A DNA stretch of 64,000 nt. Origin: Dehalogenimonas lykanthroporepellens BL-DC-9. GTDB lineage: Bacteria > Chloroflexota > Dehalococcoidia > Dehalococcoidales > Dehalococcoidaceae. A program made the translations under genes and the position numbers. Shown in pieces: positions 36,618-44,046 of this stretch. Location: NCBI GenBank assembly GCA_000143165.1, contig CP002084.1:930001-994000 (forward strand), in the 5' to 3' direction. Positions within the stretch are counted from its first letter, which is position 1; each line of letters begins with the position of its first letter. The notes beneath the pieces are model-generated. The model was not told where the DNA came from. It saw only the letters and a list, made by a program, of their open reading frames with translations, and did no database searches.

Positions 36618-36654
36618 GCGCCTCCTTGAAACACAAGAGGCGCTTTTTATTTTA
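36618..36654 (+). terminator. Terminator in the tup leader (attenuator)
   Basis: GCGCCTC/GAGGCGC stem (36618-36624 and 36637-36643) and a T-rich tail TTTTTATTTT. It lies between the structured domain and the tupA start codon, as expected for a transcription-attenuating switch. Confidence 0.85.
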
Positions 36655-36683
36655 ATCGAAAAAAATTGGATTAAGGTTGTATT

Positions 36684-37610
36684 ATGAAAAAATTCTGGTT
36701 GAAACTGTCAGCGGTATTGATGTCGCTGATGCTGGTTTCCTTTGCCGCCATCGGTTGCGGTACCGAAACTACCGACCCCGACCCGACAACTACCGCTGAC
36801 AATGACGACGATGGTCTGGCACTGCTGGACCCGTCCATCCGTCTGCGAGTCGCCACCACCACCAGTCTGTACGACACCGGCCTCTGGTCTCTGCTGGAGC
36901 CGATGTTCGAGGATGAATACGGCGTCGAGGTCGATGTCCTTTACGCCGGCACCGGCATCGCCATCGAATACGGCAAGCGAGGCGACGTGGACATCATCAC
37001 TGTTCATGACAAAAACCGTGAACTGGCCTTCATCGCCGACGGCTTCGGCACCGAGCGCTACGCTTTCGCCTCCAATTACTTCGTTATCGTCGGCCCGGCC
37101 GACGACCCCCTGGGTCTGGCCAGCCTTTCACCTGAAGACGCCTTCCGCAAACTGGCGGAGTCCGGCACGGCCAAATTCGTTTCCCGCGGTGACAGTTCCG
37201 GCACCCATTCCAAGGAAAAATCCATCTGGGCCGCCGCCGGTTACAATTACACCGATATCACCGGCTCCGGTGAGTGGTACGTCGATGCCGGCCGCGGCAT
37301 GGGACCCACCCTGCTGATGGCCGCTGAACTGGGGGCTTACACCGTCTCCGACATGGGCACCTTCCTGGCCTTCAAGGGCGACACCGGGCTGGTAGCCCAT
37401 GTAGACACAGGCGCCATCCTGCTGAACGTCTATTCGGCCATTCCGGTCAACCCGGCTAACGTACCCGGCGTCCGTAACGCCGAAGCCGCCCAGGTGTTGG
37501 CGGAATGGTTGATGTCCGATCCCATTCAGGATATCATTGGCCAATACGGAGTCAAGGACTACGGCGACCCGTTGTTCACCCCAACCTACGGCGACGAACC
37601 TACCGAGTAA
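36684..37610 (+). CDS. tupA: Tungstate ABC transporter, substrate-binding lipoprotein
   Basis: Binds tungstate outside the cell for the TupBC importer. The 308-residue protein has a signal peptide with lipobox AAIGC and Cys 25. TupA-type oxyanion-binding motifs are ATTTSLYDTG near 54-63 and SRGDSSGTHSKEK near 165-177. It is followed by the matching permease and ATPase. The TupA type is separated from molybdate-binding ModA by these motifs. The gene follows the structured leader and is probably regulated by it. Confidence 0.93.
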   Translation: MKKFWLKLSAVLMSLMLVSFAAIGCGTETTDPDPTTTADNDDDGLALLDPSIRLRVATTTSLYDTGLWSLLEPMFEDEYGVEVDVLYAGTGIAIEYGKRGDVDIITVHDKNRELAFIADGFGTERYAFASNYFVIVGPADDPLGLASLSPEDAFRKLAESGTAKFVSRGDSSGTHSKEKSIWAAAGYNYTDITGSGEWYVDAGRGMGPTLLMAAELGAYTVSDMGTFLAFKGDTGLVAHVDTGAILLNVYSAIPVNPANVPGVRNAEAAQVLAEWLMSDPIQDIIGQYGVKDYGDPLFTPTYGDEPTE

Positions 37611-37619
37611 GGGACGAGT

Positions 37620-38336
37620 TTGGAAGCAATCTGGCAAGGCCTGCAAAAAGCCATCGAAATGATTCTGTCGCTGGATTCCGATGTCATCGAGATATCCTGG
37701 CGGTCGCTGAGAATATCAGCGACCGCCAGCGTTATCGCTGGACTATTCGCCCTGCCGCTGGGGTCGCTGATATATCATTCGTCGTTTCCCGGCAAGCGTT
37801 TCCTTATCAGCTTCATCAATACCCTCTTCAGTTTGCCGACGGTACTGGTCGGCCTGTTCGTTTTCCTGCTGTTTTCCCGGGCTGGACCGCTGGGTGAGTT
37901 CGGCTTGATGTTCACCCCCACCATCATGGTCATCGGCCAGGCACTGCTGGTCACCCCGCTGATGCTGGGTCTGGTGATTTCAGCGCTGTCCGGGGTTGAC
38001 CGGCAGGCCAGGGAGACGGCCGTAGCACTGGGCGCCTCACGCTGGCAGATGGGACTGGTGATGGTGCGCGAAGCCCGGTTCGCCATCTTCACCGCCTTCA
38101 TCCTGGGCTTCGGCCGAGCCATTTCCGAAGTCGGCCTGGCGCTGATGATCGGCGGCAATATAAACGGCTTCACCCGGGTACTTACCACCGCTATCTCGCT
38201 GGAGACCGGCCGCGGCGATATCGAACTGTCCATCGCTCTGGGCATCATCCTGCTGGCCATCGCCCTCATCATCAATTTCGCCCTGGGCTGGTTACAACAG
38301 CGAGAAACAAAATTCAAGGTACGGGCGGCAGAATGA
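37620..38336 (+). CDS. tupB: Tungstate ABC transporter, permease
   Basis: A 238-residue inner-membrane protein with five to six hydrophobic helices and the EAA-like coupling loop (ETAVALGASRWQMGL near 137-151) that contacts the ATPase. The start is a TTG preceded by AAGGGA, nine bases after tupA. It overlaps tupC by four bases, so the three subunits are made from one transcript. Confidence 0.93.
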   Translation: MEAIWQGLQKAIEMILSLDSDVIEISWRSLRISATASVIAGLFALPLGSLIYHSSFPGKRFLISFINTLFSLPTVLVGLFVFLLFSRAGPLGEFGLMFTPTIMVIGQALLVTPLMLGLVISALSGVDRQARETAVALGASRWQMGLVMVREARFAIFTAFILGFGRAISEVGLALMIGGNINGFTRVLTTAISLETGRGDIELSIALGIILLAIALIINFALGWLQQRETKFKVRAAE

Positions 38337-39430
38337 CCAACGGCATCATCGAAAGCCGGGGGCTGACCCAGCGATACGGCCAGACGTCAGTACTCAAGAA
38401 CATCGACCTCACCGTGACCCCGGGGGAAACACTGGGTATCATCGGCCCGTCGGGCGCCGGAAAAAGCACCCTTATCAGACTGCTGGACCTGCTGGAAACC
38501 CCGTCCGGCGGTGCCATTTCGGTGCTGGGCCAGGCGGTCAACAACGATGCTGACCGCCTGCACCTGCGCCGCCGCATGGCCTTCGTTCATCAGAAACCGC
38601 TGGTGTTCACCACCAGTGTTTTCAACAACGTCGCCCAGCCGCTCCGGTGGCGGGGCGTCGGCGTCGCCGAAGCCCGCGGCCGGGTCATGGATGCCCTGGA
38701 AATGGTCGGACTGGCCGATCTGGCAGACCGGCACGCCAAGACACTGTCCGGCGGCGAAACCCAGCGGGTGGCGCTGGCCCGGGCGCTGGTCGTCCGCCCG
38801 GAAGTTCTATTCCTGGATGAACCCACCGCCAATCTTGACCCCAATTCCACTACCAAAGTGGAAAACCTGATTGCTTCCATCATCAAGGAACAGCGACTCA
38901 CGGTCGTCATGACCACCCACGATCTGGCGCAGGGTCAGCGCCTGGCCGACCGTCTGGGCGTGCTGGTAGCCGGTGAGCTTCTGCAACTGGGACAGAGCCA
39001 TGAAATCTTCATGTCGCCGGCCTGCCGCGCCGTCGCTGAATTCATCGGCCTGGAGAACATCCTCAAAGGCATCGTCACCGGCAACAATGACGGTCTGCTC
39101 ACGGCCACGGTTGATGGGTATTCCATCCAGGCTGTCGGTGAATATCGGGTCGGAGAAACGGTAGACCTGTTCATCCGTCCGGAAAACGTGGTCATCTCGA
39201 CGTCTGATGACCACACCTCCGCCCGCAACCGCTTCCCCGGTATCATCACCGGTCTCAGCCTGGTCGGCCCGCTGGTGCGGCTGGAAATCGACTGTGGCGG
39301 CTTCCCCCTGATGGCGGTCATCACCCGCCAGTCCGCCGAAGATCTTGGTCTTTCCATCGGTGGCCGCGTCACCGCCGGCGTCAAGGCCACCACCGTTCAT
39401 TCCGCCAGAGGCGCCTGCGCCCCGGAATAA
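38333..39430 (+). CDS. tupC: Tungstate ABC transporter, ATP-binding protein
   Basis: A 365-residue ATPase. Walker A GPSGAGKST is at 38-46, the signature is LSGGETQRVALARAL near 141, and Walker B is LFLDEPTANLD near 162. A C-terminal region from about 240 with a TOBE-like fold (NRFPGIITGLSLVG) probably binds oxyanion for regulation. Overlaps tupB. The cassette supports tungsten enzymes, but none is in the window. Confidence 0.93.
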   Translation: MTNGIIESRGLTQRYGQTSVLKNIDLTVTPGETLGIIGPSGAGKSTLIRLLDLLETPSGGAISVLGQAVNNDADRLHLRRRMAFVHQKPLVFTTSVFNNVAQPLRWRGVGVAEARGRVMDALEMVGLADLADRHAKTLSGGETQRVALARALVVRPEVLFLDEPTANLDPNSTTKVENLIASIIKEQRLTVVMTTHDLAQGQRLADRLGVLVAGELLQLGQSHEIFMSPACRAVAEFIGLENILKGIVTGNNDGLLTATVDGYSIQAVGEYRVGETVDLFIRPENVVISTSDDHTSARNRFPGIITGLSLVGPLVRLEIDCGGFPLMAVITRQSAEDLGLSIGGRVTAGVKATTVHSARGACAPE

Positions 39431-39459
39431 AAAAAGGGAGAGGACTTTCACCCTCTCCC
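39428..39459 (-). terminator. Terminator of the EF-G-like gene
   Basis: GGGAGAGG and CCTCTCCC form an 8-bp stem (39436-39443 with 39452-39459). On the minus strand a run of seven T follows. It also separates tupC from the convergent gene. Confidence 0.85.
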
Positions 39460-39491
39460 GCACGTTGCCTTTAACTGCTCTCGACGGCTGG

Positions 39492-41558
39492 TCAATGACC
39501 GCTACCGGCCTCCGTCACCTCTGCCGCCCGTTCTTCTACCAGTTTTTGCGTCAAATGAGCTGGCACCTGCTGATAATGGTCGAAAGCCATGGTGAAGCGA
39601 CCTCGCCCATGAGTCAGGCTCTTGAGGTCCACTGCATAGCGTTGAACCTCGGCCAGCGGTGCCATGGCTTCCACCGTTGTCAGGTCACCGTCGGGATTCA
39701 TGCCCTGTACCTGAGCGCGTTTGGTATTGAGATCCCCGATGATATCACCGACCACCGCCGACGGCACGGTAATCTTTAGCACCACCACCGGCTCCAACAG
39801 TATCGGCCCGGCGGCTTCCATACCTTTTTTCAGTGCGCCGGCGCCGGCAATCTTGAAGCAGATTTCCGAAGAATCCACCGGGTGAAAACTGCCGTCAACC
39901 AGAGTTGCGCGGACATCCACAATCGGAAATCCCAGACTGCCGCCATCCTGTACCGCTTCCTTGATACCCTTGTCAACCGCCGGAATATAGTTGCGCGGCA
40001 CCGAGCCGCCGACAACCTTATCGACAAATTCTACCCCGGAACCAGGCGGCAAAGCCTCCACCTCCAGTACCACGTGGCCGTACTGGCCATGGCCGCCGGT
40101 CTGCTTCTTGTGCTTGTATTCCGCCCTGGCCGAGCCGGTAATGGTTTCCTTGTAAGGCACCCTGGGAGACTTGAGATCCACCGCCACCGAGTATTTACGG
40201 GCCATTTTTTCCGCCATTACGTCCATCTGGGTATCTCCCAGCCCGGATACGATGGTCTCATGGGTGTCGCTGTCTCGATGACTCGAAAGCGTCGGGTCTT
40301 CTTCCAGCAACCGGGTGATGGCCTGGGACAGTTTATCCACATCGGCCTTGGACCGGGGATGAACCGCCACCGAGTAGGATGACGGTGGGAAAACAATAGG
40401 TTTCAGGCTGACCGGCGCATCCTGAGCGGTCAGGGTATCGTTGGTGACGGTTACCGCCAGCTTGGCGACGGCGCCGATGTCGCCGGGACCTATCTGCGAC
40501 ACCGCTTCCTGAGTTTTACCGCGCATGACATATATCTGACCGACCCGTTCATCGCCATTCTTACCGGAGTTCCAGACGTGGGAGTTGGAGCTGAGCGTGC
40601 CGCGAAACACCCGGAAATAGGTCAGCTTGCCGACATAAGGGTCGGCAGTAGTCTTGAAAACCAGCGCCGCCAGCGGGCCGTCACCGGCGGTCAGGGTGCC
40701 GCCGTCGGCCAGGGAAACTTCCCGGTTTTCCGGCGACGGCAGGAAATCGACAATGAAATCCATGATGGAATCGATGCCGGTATTGGTCAGCGCCGCGGCG
40801 GCCAGAATTGGGAAGACCGCGCCCTGGGCGATGGCTTTCTTAAGCCCCTGACTCAGTTCCTCGTCTGTGATTTCTTCGCCGCCGAGGAACTTCTCTATCA
40901 TGTCGTCATCGTGTTCGGATACGGCTTCCACCAGTTTCTCCCGCCATTCCGCCACCGCGTCGACCATGTCCGCCGGCACCGCGGTTTCCTGGGCCGGGTG
41001 AGCCCCCAAATATGCCTTGCCGGTCAGTACGTTGACCACACCGGCGAAGTCATTAAAGGAACCTACAGGCACGGTCACCGGCACGCATCCGGCGCCGAAC
41101 CGGGCTCTCAGCCCTTCGACTACCGATTCAAAATTAACGTTCTCCCGGTCCATCTTATTGATAATGAAAAAGCGGGGTAATCCGGCGGCTTCGGCGGTCA
41201 TCCAGGCTTGCTCGGTACCGACCTCAATACCGGAGGCGGCGGCCACCACTATGGCGGCGCTTTCAGCGGCGGCGGCCGCCGCCCGTGCCTCGCCGGCGAA
41301 GTCGGCGTACCCCGGGGCATCCAGGATATTGATCTTGTTTTCACCCCACTTAAAAGGCAAAAGCGAAAGATTGATACTTATCTTTCGCTTCGTTTCATCG
41401 GGGTCGTAATCCGACGCCGTGGTGCCATCATCGACTTTACCCATCCGGCTGACAGCGCCGGCGCTGTAAAGCATGGCCTCGGCCAATGTAGTTTTTCCGG
41501 CACCGCTGTGCGACAGGAGCGCCACGTTACGGATGCTGGCTATGCCATAATTCTCCAT
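39492..41558 (-). CDS. Elongation factor G-like GTPase
   Basis: A 688-residue translational GTPase with the EF-G domain order: G domain, domain II, III, IV and V. The P loop is SGAGKTT (18-24) in place of the canonical DAGKTT, followed by a GTTASDYDPDE switch, DAPGYADF as G3 and INKMD as G4. This matches the EF-G-like group found beside a normal EF-G. Its role may be ribosome recycling or a stress function rather than main elongation. The normal fusA is not in the window. Confidence 0.9.
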   Translation of the reverse strand: MENYGIASIRNVALLSHSGAGKTTLAEAMLYSAGAVSRMGKVDDGTTASDYDPDETKRKISINLSLLPFKWGENKINILDAPGYADFAGEARAAAAAAESAAIVVAAASGIEVGTEQAWMTAEAAGLPRFFIINKMDRENVNFESVVEGLRARFGAGCVPVTVPVGSFNDFAGVVNVLTGKAYLGAHPAQETAVPADMVDAVAEWREKLVEAVSEHDDDMIEKFLGGEEITDEELSQGLKKAIAQGAVFPILAAAALTNTGIDSIMDFIVDFLPSPENREVSLADGGTLTAGDGPLAALVFKTTADPYVGKLTYFRVFRGTLSSNSHVWNSGKNGDERVGQIYVMRGKTQEAVSQIGPGDIGAVAKLAVTVTNDTLTAQDAPVSLKPIVFPPSSYSVAVHPRSKADVDKLSQAITRLLEEDPTLSSHRDSDTHETIVSGLGDTQMDVMAEKMARKYSVAVDLKSPRVPYKETITGSARAEYKHKKQTGGHGQYGHVVLEVEALPPGSGVEFVDKVVGGSVPRNYIPAVDKGIKEAVQDGGSLGFPIVDVRATLVDGSFHPVDSSEICFKIAGAGALKKGMEAAGPILLEPVVVLKITVPSAVVGDIIGDLNTKRAQVQGMNPDGDLTTVEAMAPLAEVQRYAVDLKSLTHGRGRFTMAFDHYQQVPAHLTQKLVEERAAEVTEAGSGH

Positions 41559-41647
41559 GTGTCACCTGCCCTGTATTCAGTCATTGGGGGCTATTATAAC
41601 CAGACGCCGTGGCATGGGCAAGTTCAACCGGGTGACGAATGAATCGC

Positions 41648-42199
41648 TCACCCGAACCATCCCAGGAACAACGGCGTGATGAAGCTTTCGATAAGCGCCG
41701 CCGGCACCAGCAACACCAGGCCGATACCCAGCCGGCGAAGATTGGCCTTGGCTTGCGGCATGACCTCCGGGCGGTACCCCGGCTGGAACAATCCTCGAAG
41801 AACGGCAAAGCCGAAGCTCAGCGAAGCGGCCATAACCATCAGATAGGCCGGTATTTCGATGATGCCGTGAGGCGCCAGCCCGGCGATAACGTACCATACC
41901 GATTGTTCCTCCAGCACCAGCCGGACCACCAGGGTGATGACCGCGCCGTTGAGAAACAATGACCCGATGGGTATCAGCAATAGCAGGGGAGCGAAGAAAA
42001 ATGACGTTAGAAAGGCGGTGATATTGCTGAACAGGATGAAAACCAGCATTCCTGCGGCGTCCAGGTTTTCAGTGTCTTCGAAGGTTTCGCTGAAAATGGA
42101 CAGTTCTTCGGCAATGGCCCCGGCCGGCAGAGCCAACCCGGCAGTCAGGCCAGCCGCAAACAGGCCGACGGCAACATAAACCCAGTGGCGAAAAGTCAT
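41648..42199 (-). CDS. SpoIIM/DUF95-family membrane protein
   Basis: A 183-residue protein with an N-terminal helix and about four more membrane segments. The family patterns FFAPLLLLIPIGSLFLNGAVI and the APHGIIEIPAYLM segment near 110 match the stage II sporulation protein M family. In non-sporulating bacteria such proteins have unknown roles. It overlaps the end of the nitroreductase gene by four bases and is probably co-transcribed with it. Confidence 0.85.
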   Translation of the reverse strand: MTFRHWVYVAVGLFAAGLTAGLALPAGAIAEELSIFSETFEDTENLDAAGMLVFILFSNITAFLTSFFFAPLLLLIPIGSLFLNGAVITLVVRLVLEEQSVWYVIAGLAPHGIIEIPAYLMVMAASLSFGFAVLRGLFQPGYRPEVMPQAKANLRRLGIGLVLLVPAALIESFITPLFLGWFG

Positions 42200-42756
42200 T
42201 TATCGGCAGATCCGTAGGTATCGTAAGAGACAATTTCCTCCAGCCGTTTGCGCGGCGGCGCCGGCGGGTTGGCGTCATCCGGCACATGACCCAGCGGCGT
42301 CATGGCCACCACCGTCAGGTTTTCCGGCAGACCGATGATTTCACCGACCATGGCTGAATCGAAACGGCCCAGGTGAACGGTTCCCAGACCGATGGCGTGA
42401 GCGGCCAGTGAAATATTCTGCATGGCCAGGGCGGCGTCGTACATATACCAGTACTGCCCCTTGTCGGTCACCGGCACTCCGTCGAAACAGCCGGATTTGC
42501 CCGGCTCGGCACAGCAGATAATGAGTACCGGCGCCTGCCTGACCGCCTGGACGGCGCGATTGCCGGTCAGGGAGTCGGCGATTCGCGTCTTGACGCCTTT
42601 GTCCAGTACGGCAACGAAATGCCATGACTGACTGTTGGCCCAGCTGGGCGCCCAGCGCGCCGCTTCGAGTACCGTGTTCAGTTCTTCTTCGGTTACCGGC
42701 GTTTCGGTGTACTGCCGGTGACTGCGCCGTGTCTTGATGGCCTGAAGGACGTCCAT
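42196..42756 (-). CDS. Nitroreductase-family FMN oxidoreductase
   Basis: A 186-residue protein of the NADH oxidase/nitroreductase superfamily. It has the N-terminal FMN-binding RRSHRQYT (10-17), SQSWHFVAV for FMN contact near 42 and the IGLGTVHLGRFD region. It reduces nitro compounds or flavins, but the real substrate is unknown. GGAGGC lies upstream of the ATG, and it is coupled to the SpoIIM-family gene. Confidence 0.88.
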   Translation of the reverse strand: MDVLQAIKTRRSHRQYTETPVTEEELNTVLEAARWAPSWANSQSWHFVAVLDKGVKTRIADSLTGNRAVQAVRQAPVLIICCAEPGKSGCFDGVPVTDKGQYWYMYDAALAMQNISLAAHAIGLGTVHLGRFDSAMVGEIIGLPENLTVVAMTPLGHVPDDANPPAPPRKRLEEIVSYDTYGSADK

Positions 42757-42782
42757 ATTCAGCCTCCGGGAAAGTGAATGAT

Positions 42783-43052
42783 TCAGCCGATGAGCAAAGC
42801 CGCCGCCACCAGCACCGCCAGCAGAACGCCGCCGATGATGCCGATACGCTTAAGTTCGGCGGTCAGGTCAGGCATGGCTACCGGGCGGGTAACGACGAAG
42901 GTTTTAGCGGCCGCCGGTTCCGTCTTTACCGGTTCCCGTCGGTCAGGCGTAGCCGTTGTCGGATAGACGGGGGCTGTCCCGGCCTCAGGCCGGTAACCCG
43001 GCTTTTGCTTTTTCTTTTTCTTACCGTATTTGGAGGAGTGCTTATCAGCCAT
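42783..43052 (-). CDS. Small Lys-rich protein with C-terminal membrane anchor
   Basis: An 89-residue protein. The N-terminal third is strongly basic (SSKYGKKKKKQKPGYRPE), then a Pro/Thr-rich linker, then one hydrophobic C-terminal helix (IGIIGGVLLAVLVAAALLIG). This is a tail-anchored membrane topology with a basic, possibly DNA- or lipid-binding, head. No family recognised. It ends near the nitroreductase start and begins 27 bases after the xer gene. Confidence 0.65.
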   Translation of the reverse strand: MADKHSSKYGKKKKKQKPGYRPEAGTAPVYPTTATPDRREPVKTEPAAAKTFVVTRPVAMPDLTAELKRIGIIGGVLLAVLVAAALLIG

Positions 43053-43079
43053 TTATGGATTCCATTCTATTCAATAGAT

Positions 43080-43991
43080 TTACTTTCGGGCCCGGGGGTG
43101 GGCCGAGTCGTAGGCGCGCCGGATGTGATCCGAAGTCAGATGGGTATATATCTGGGTAGTGGATATATTGGCGTGGCCTAAGAGTTCCTGGACAGACCTC
43201 AAATCAGCGCCTCCGTTGAGCATATGGGTGGCGAATGAATGTCGCAGGGTATGCGGCGTCACCTGTCCGTTCAGGCCGGCGGCCACGGCGTATTCCTTGA
43301 GAATCTGCCACAGGCCCTGGCGGGTCAGGCGTTCTCCCCGCCGATTGAGAAACAACGCTTTTTCATCATTACTGCGAACCAGTCGGGGCCGGACTTCTTC
43401 GATGTATTCAGATACTATCCGGGCCGCCTGGGGATGAATGGGAATTATCCGTTCTTTATTGCCCTTACCGAAGCAACGCACCTGCTCCTCGTCACAATCC
43501 ACGTCAGCCAGGTCGAGCCCTATCAGTTCACTGACCCGCATGCCGCTGGCATACAGCAGTTCCAGCATGGCCCGGTCGCGCTTGGCTTCCGGTCCGCCGG
43601 CCAGGGTCGGCTGTTCCAACAGCGCCTTTACCTGCTGGACGGAGATGGCATCGGGGAGAGGTTTACCCACCTTGGGTGACTCGATATTGTCGGTAGGGTT
43701 CTGGCGGATTTTGTTTTCTTCCAGCAGAAAGCTGAAAAAACTCTTGGCCGCCGCCAGCTTGCGCACCACGGTGGTCACCGCGTAGTTGCGCTCCTTCAGG
43801 TCGAGCAGATAAGACAGCATGTCCTGTCTGTTGAAGTTATCCCACAGGTCCTGGTCGCCCCGCTGGCGCAGGCACCGGGTACTGAAATCCGCCAACTGGT
43901 ACAGGTCATTGTGATAGGCGTCCCGGGTATTGCCGGAAAACCCTTTTTCCACCATCAGGTAATTCAGAAAGTTATCGACATCTGTTTTCAT
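43080..43991 (-). CDS. xerC: Tyrosine recombinase XerC/XerD family
   Basis: A 303-residue site-specific recombinase of full XerC/D length. The N-terminal SAM-like domain (about 1-90) is followed by the catalytic domain with the Arg in GMRVSEL near 172, His 247 and Arg 250 in HTLRH, His 273 in LLGHANISTTQIY and the nucleophile Tyr 282. Xer recombinases resolve chromosome dimers at dif; no dif-like sequence was recognised in the window. Its own gene is upstream of a small membrane gene, not of a mobile element, so it looks like a housekeeping recombinase. Confidence 0.9.
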   Translation of the reverse strand: MKTDVDNFLNYLMVEKGFSGNTRDAYHNDLYQLADFSTRCLRQRGDQDLWDNFNRQDMLSYLLDLKERNYAVTTVVRKLAAAKSFFSFLLEENKIRQNPTDNIESPKVGKPLPDAISVQQVKALLEQPTLAGGPEAKRDRAMLELLYASGMRVSELIGLDLADVDCDEEQVRCFGKGNKERIIPIHPQAARIVSEYIEEVRPRLVRSNDEKALFLNRRGERLTRQGLWQILKEYAVAAGLNGQVTPHTLRHSFATHMLNGGADLRSVQELLGHANISTTQIYTHLTSDHIRRAYDSAHPRARK

Positions 43992-44046
43992 GGGAACCTC
44001 GGCACCGCTTTTACTGTTATGTATTCTAACATAACTACAAATCAGG

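Noticed and set aside
41648-42199. SpoIIM-family gene as a sign of sporulation
   Set aside because: The family is widespread in non-sporulating bacteria and no other sporulation genes are present.
43080-43991. Reading the tyrosine recombinase as a phage or integron integrase
   Set aside because: Its length and motifs fit XerC/D, and no attachment sites, phage genes or cassettes are nearby.
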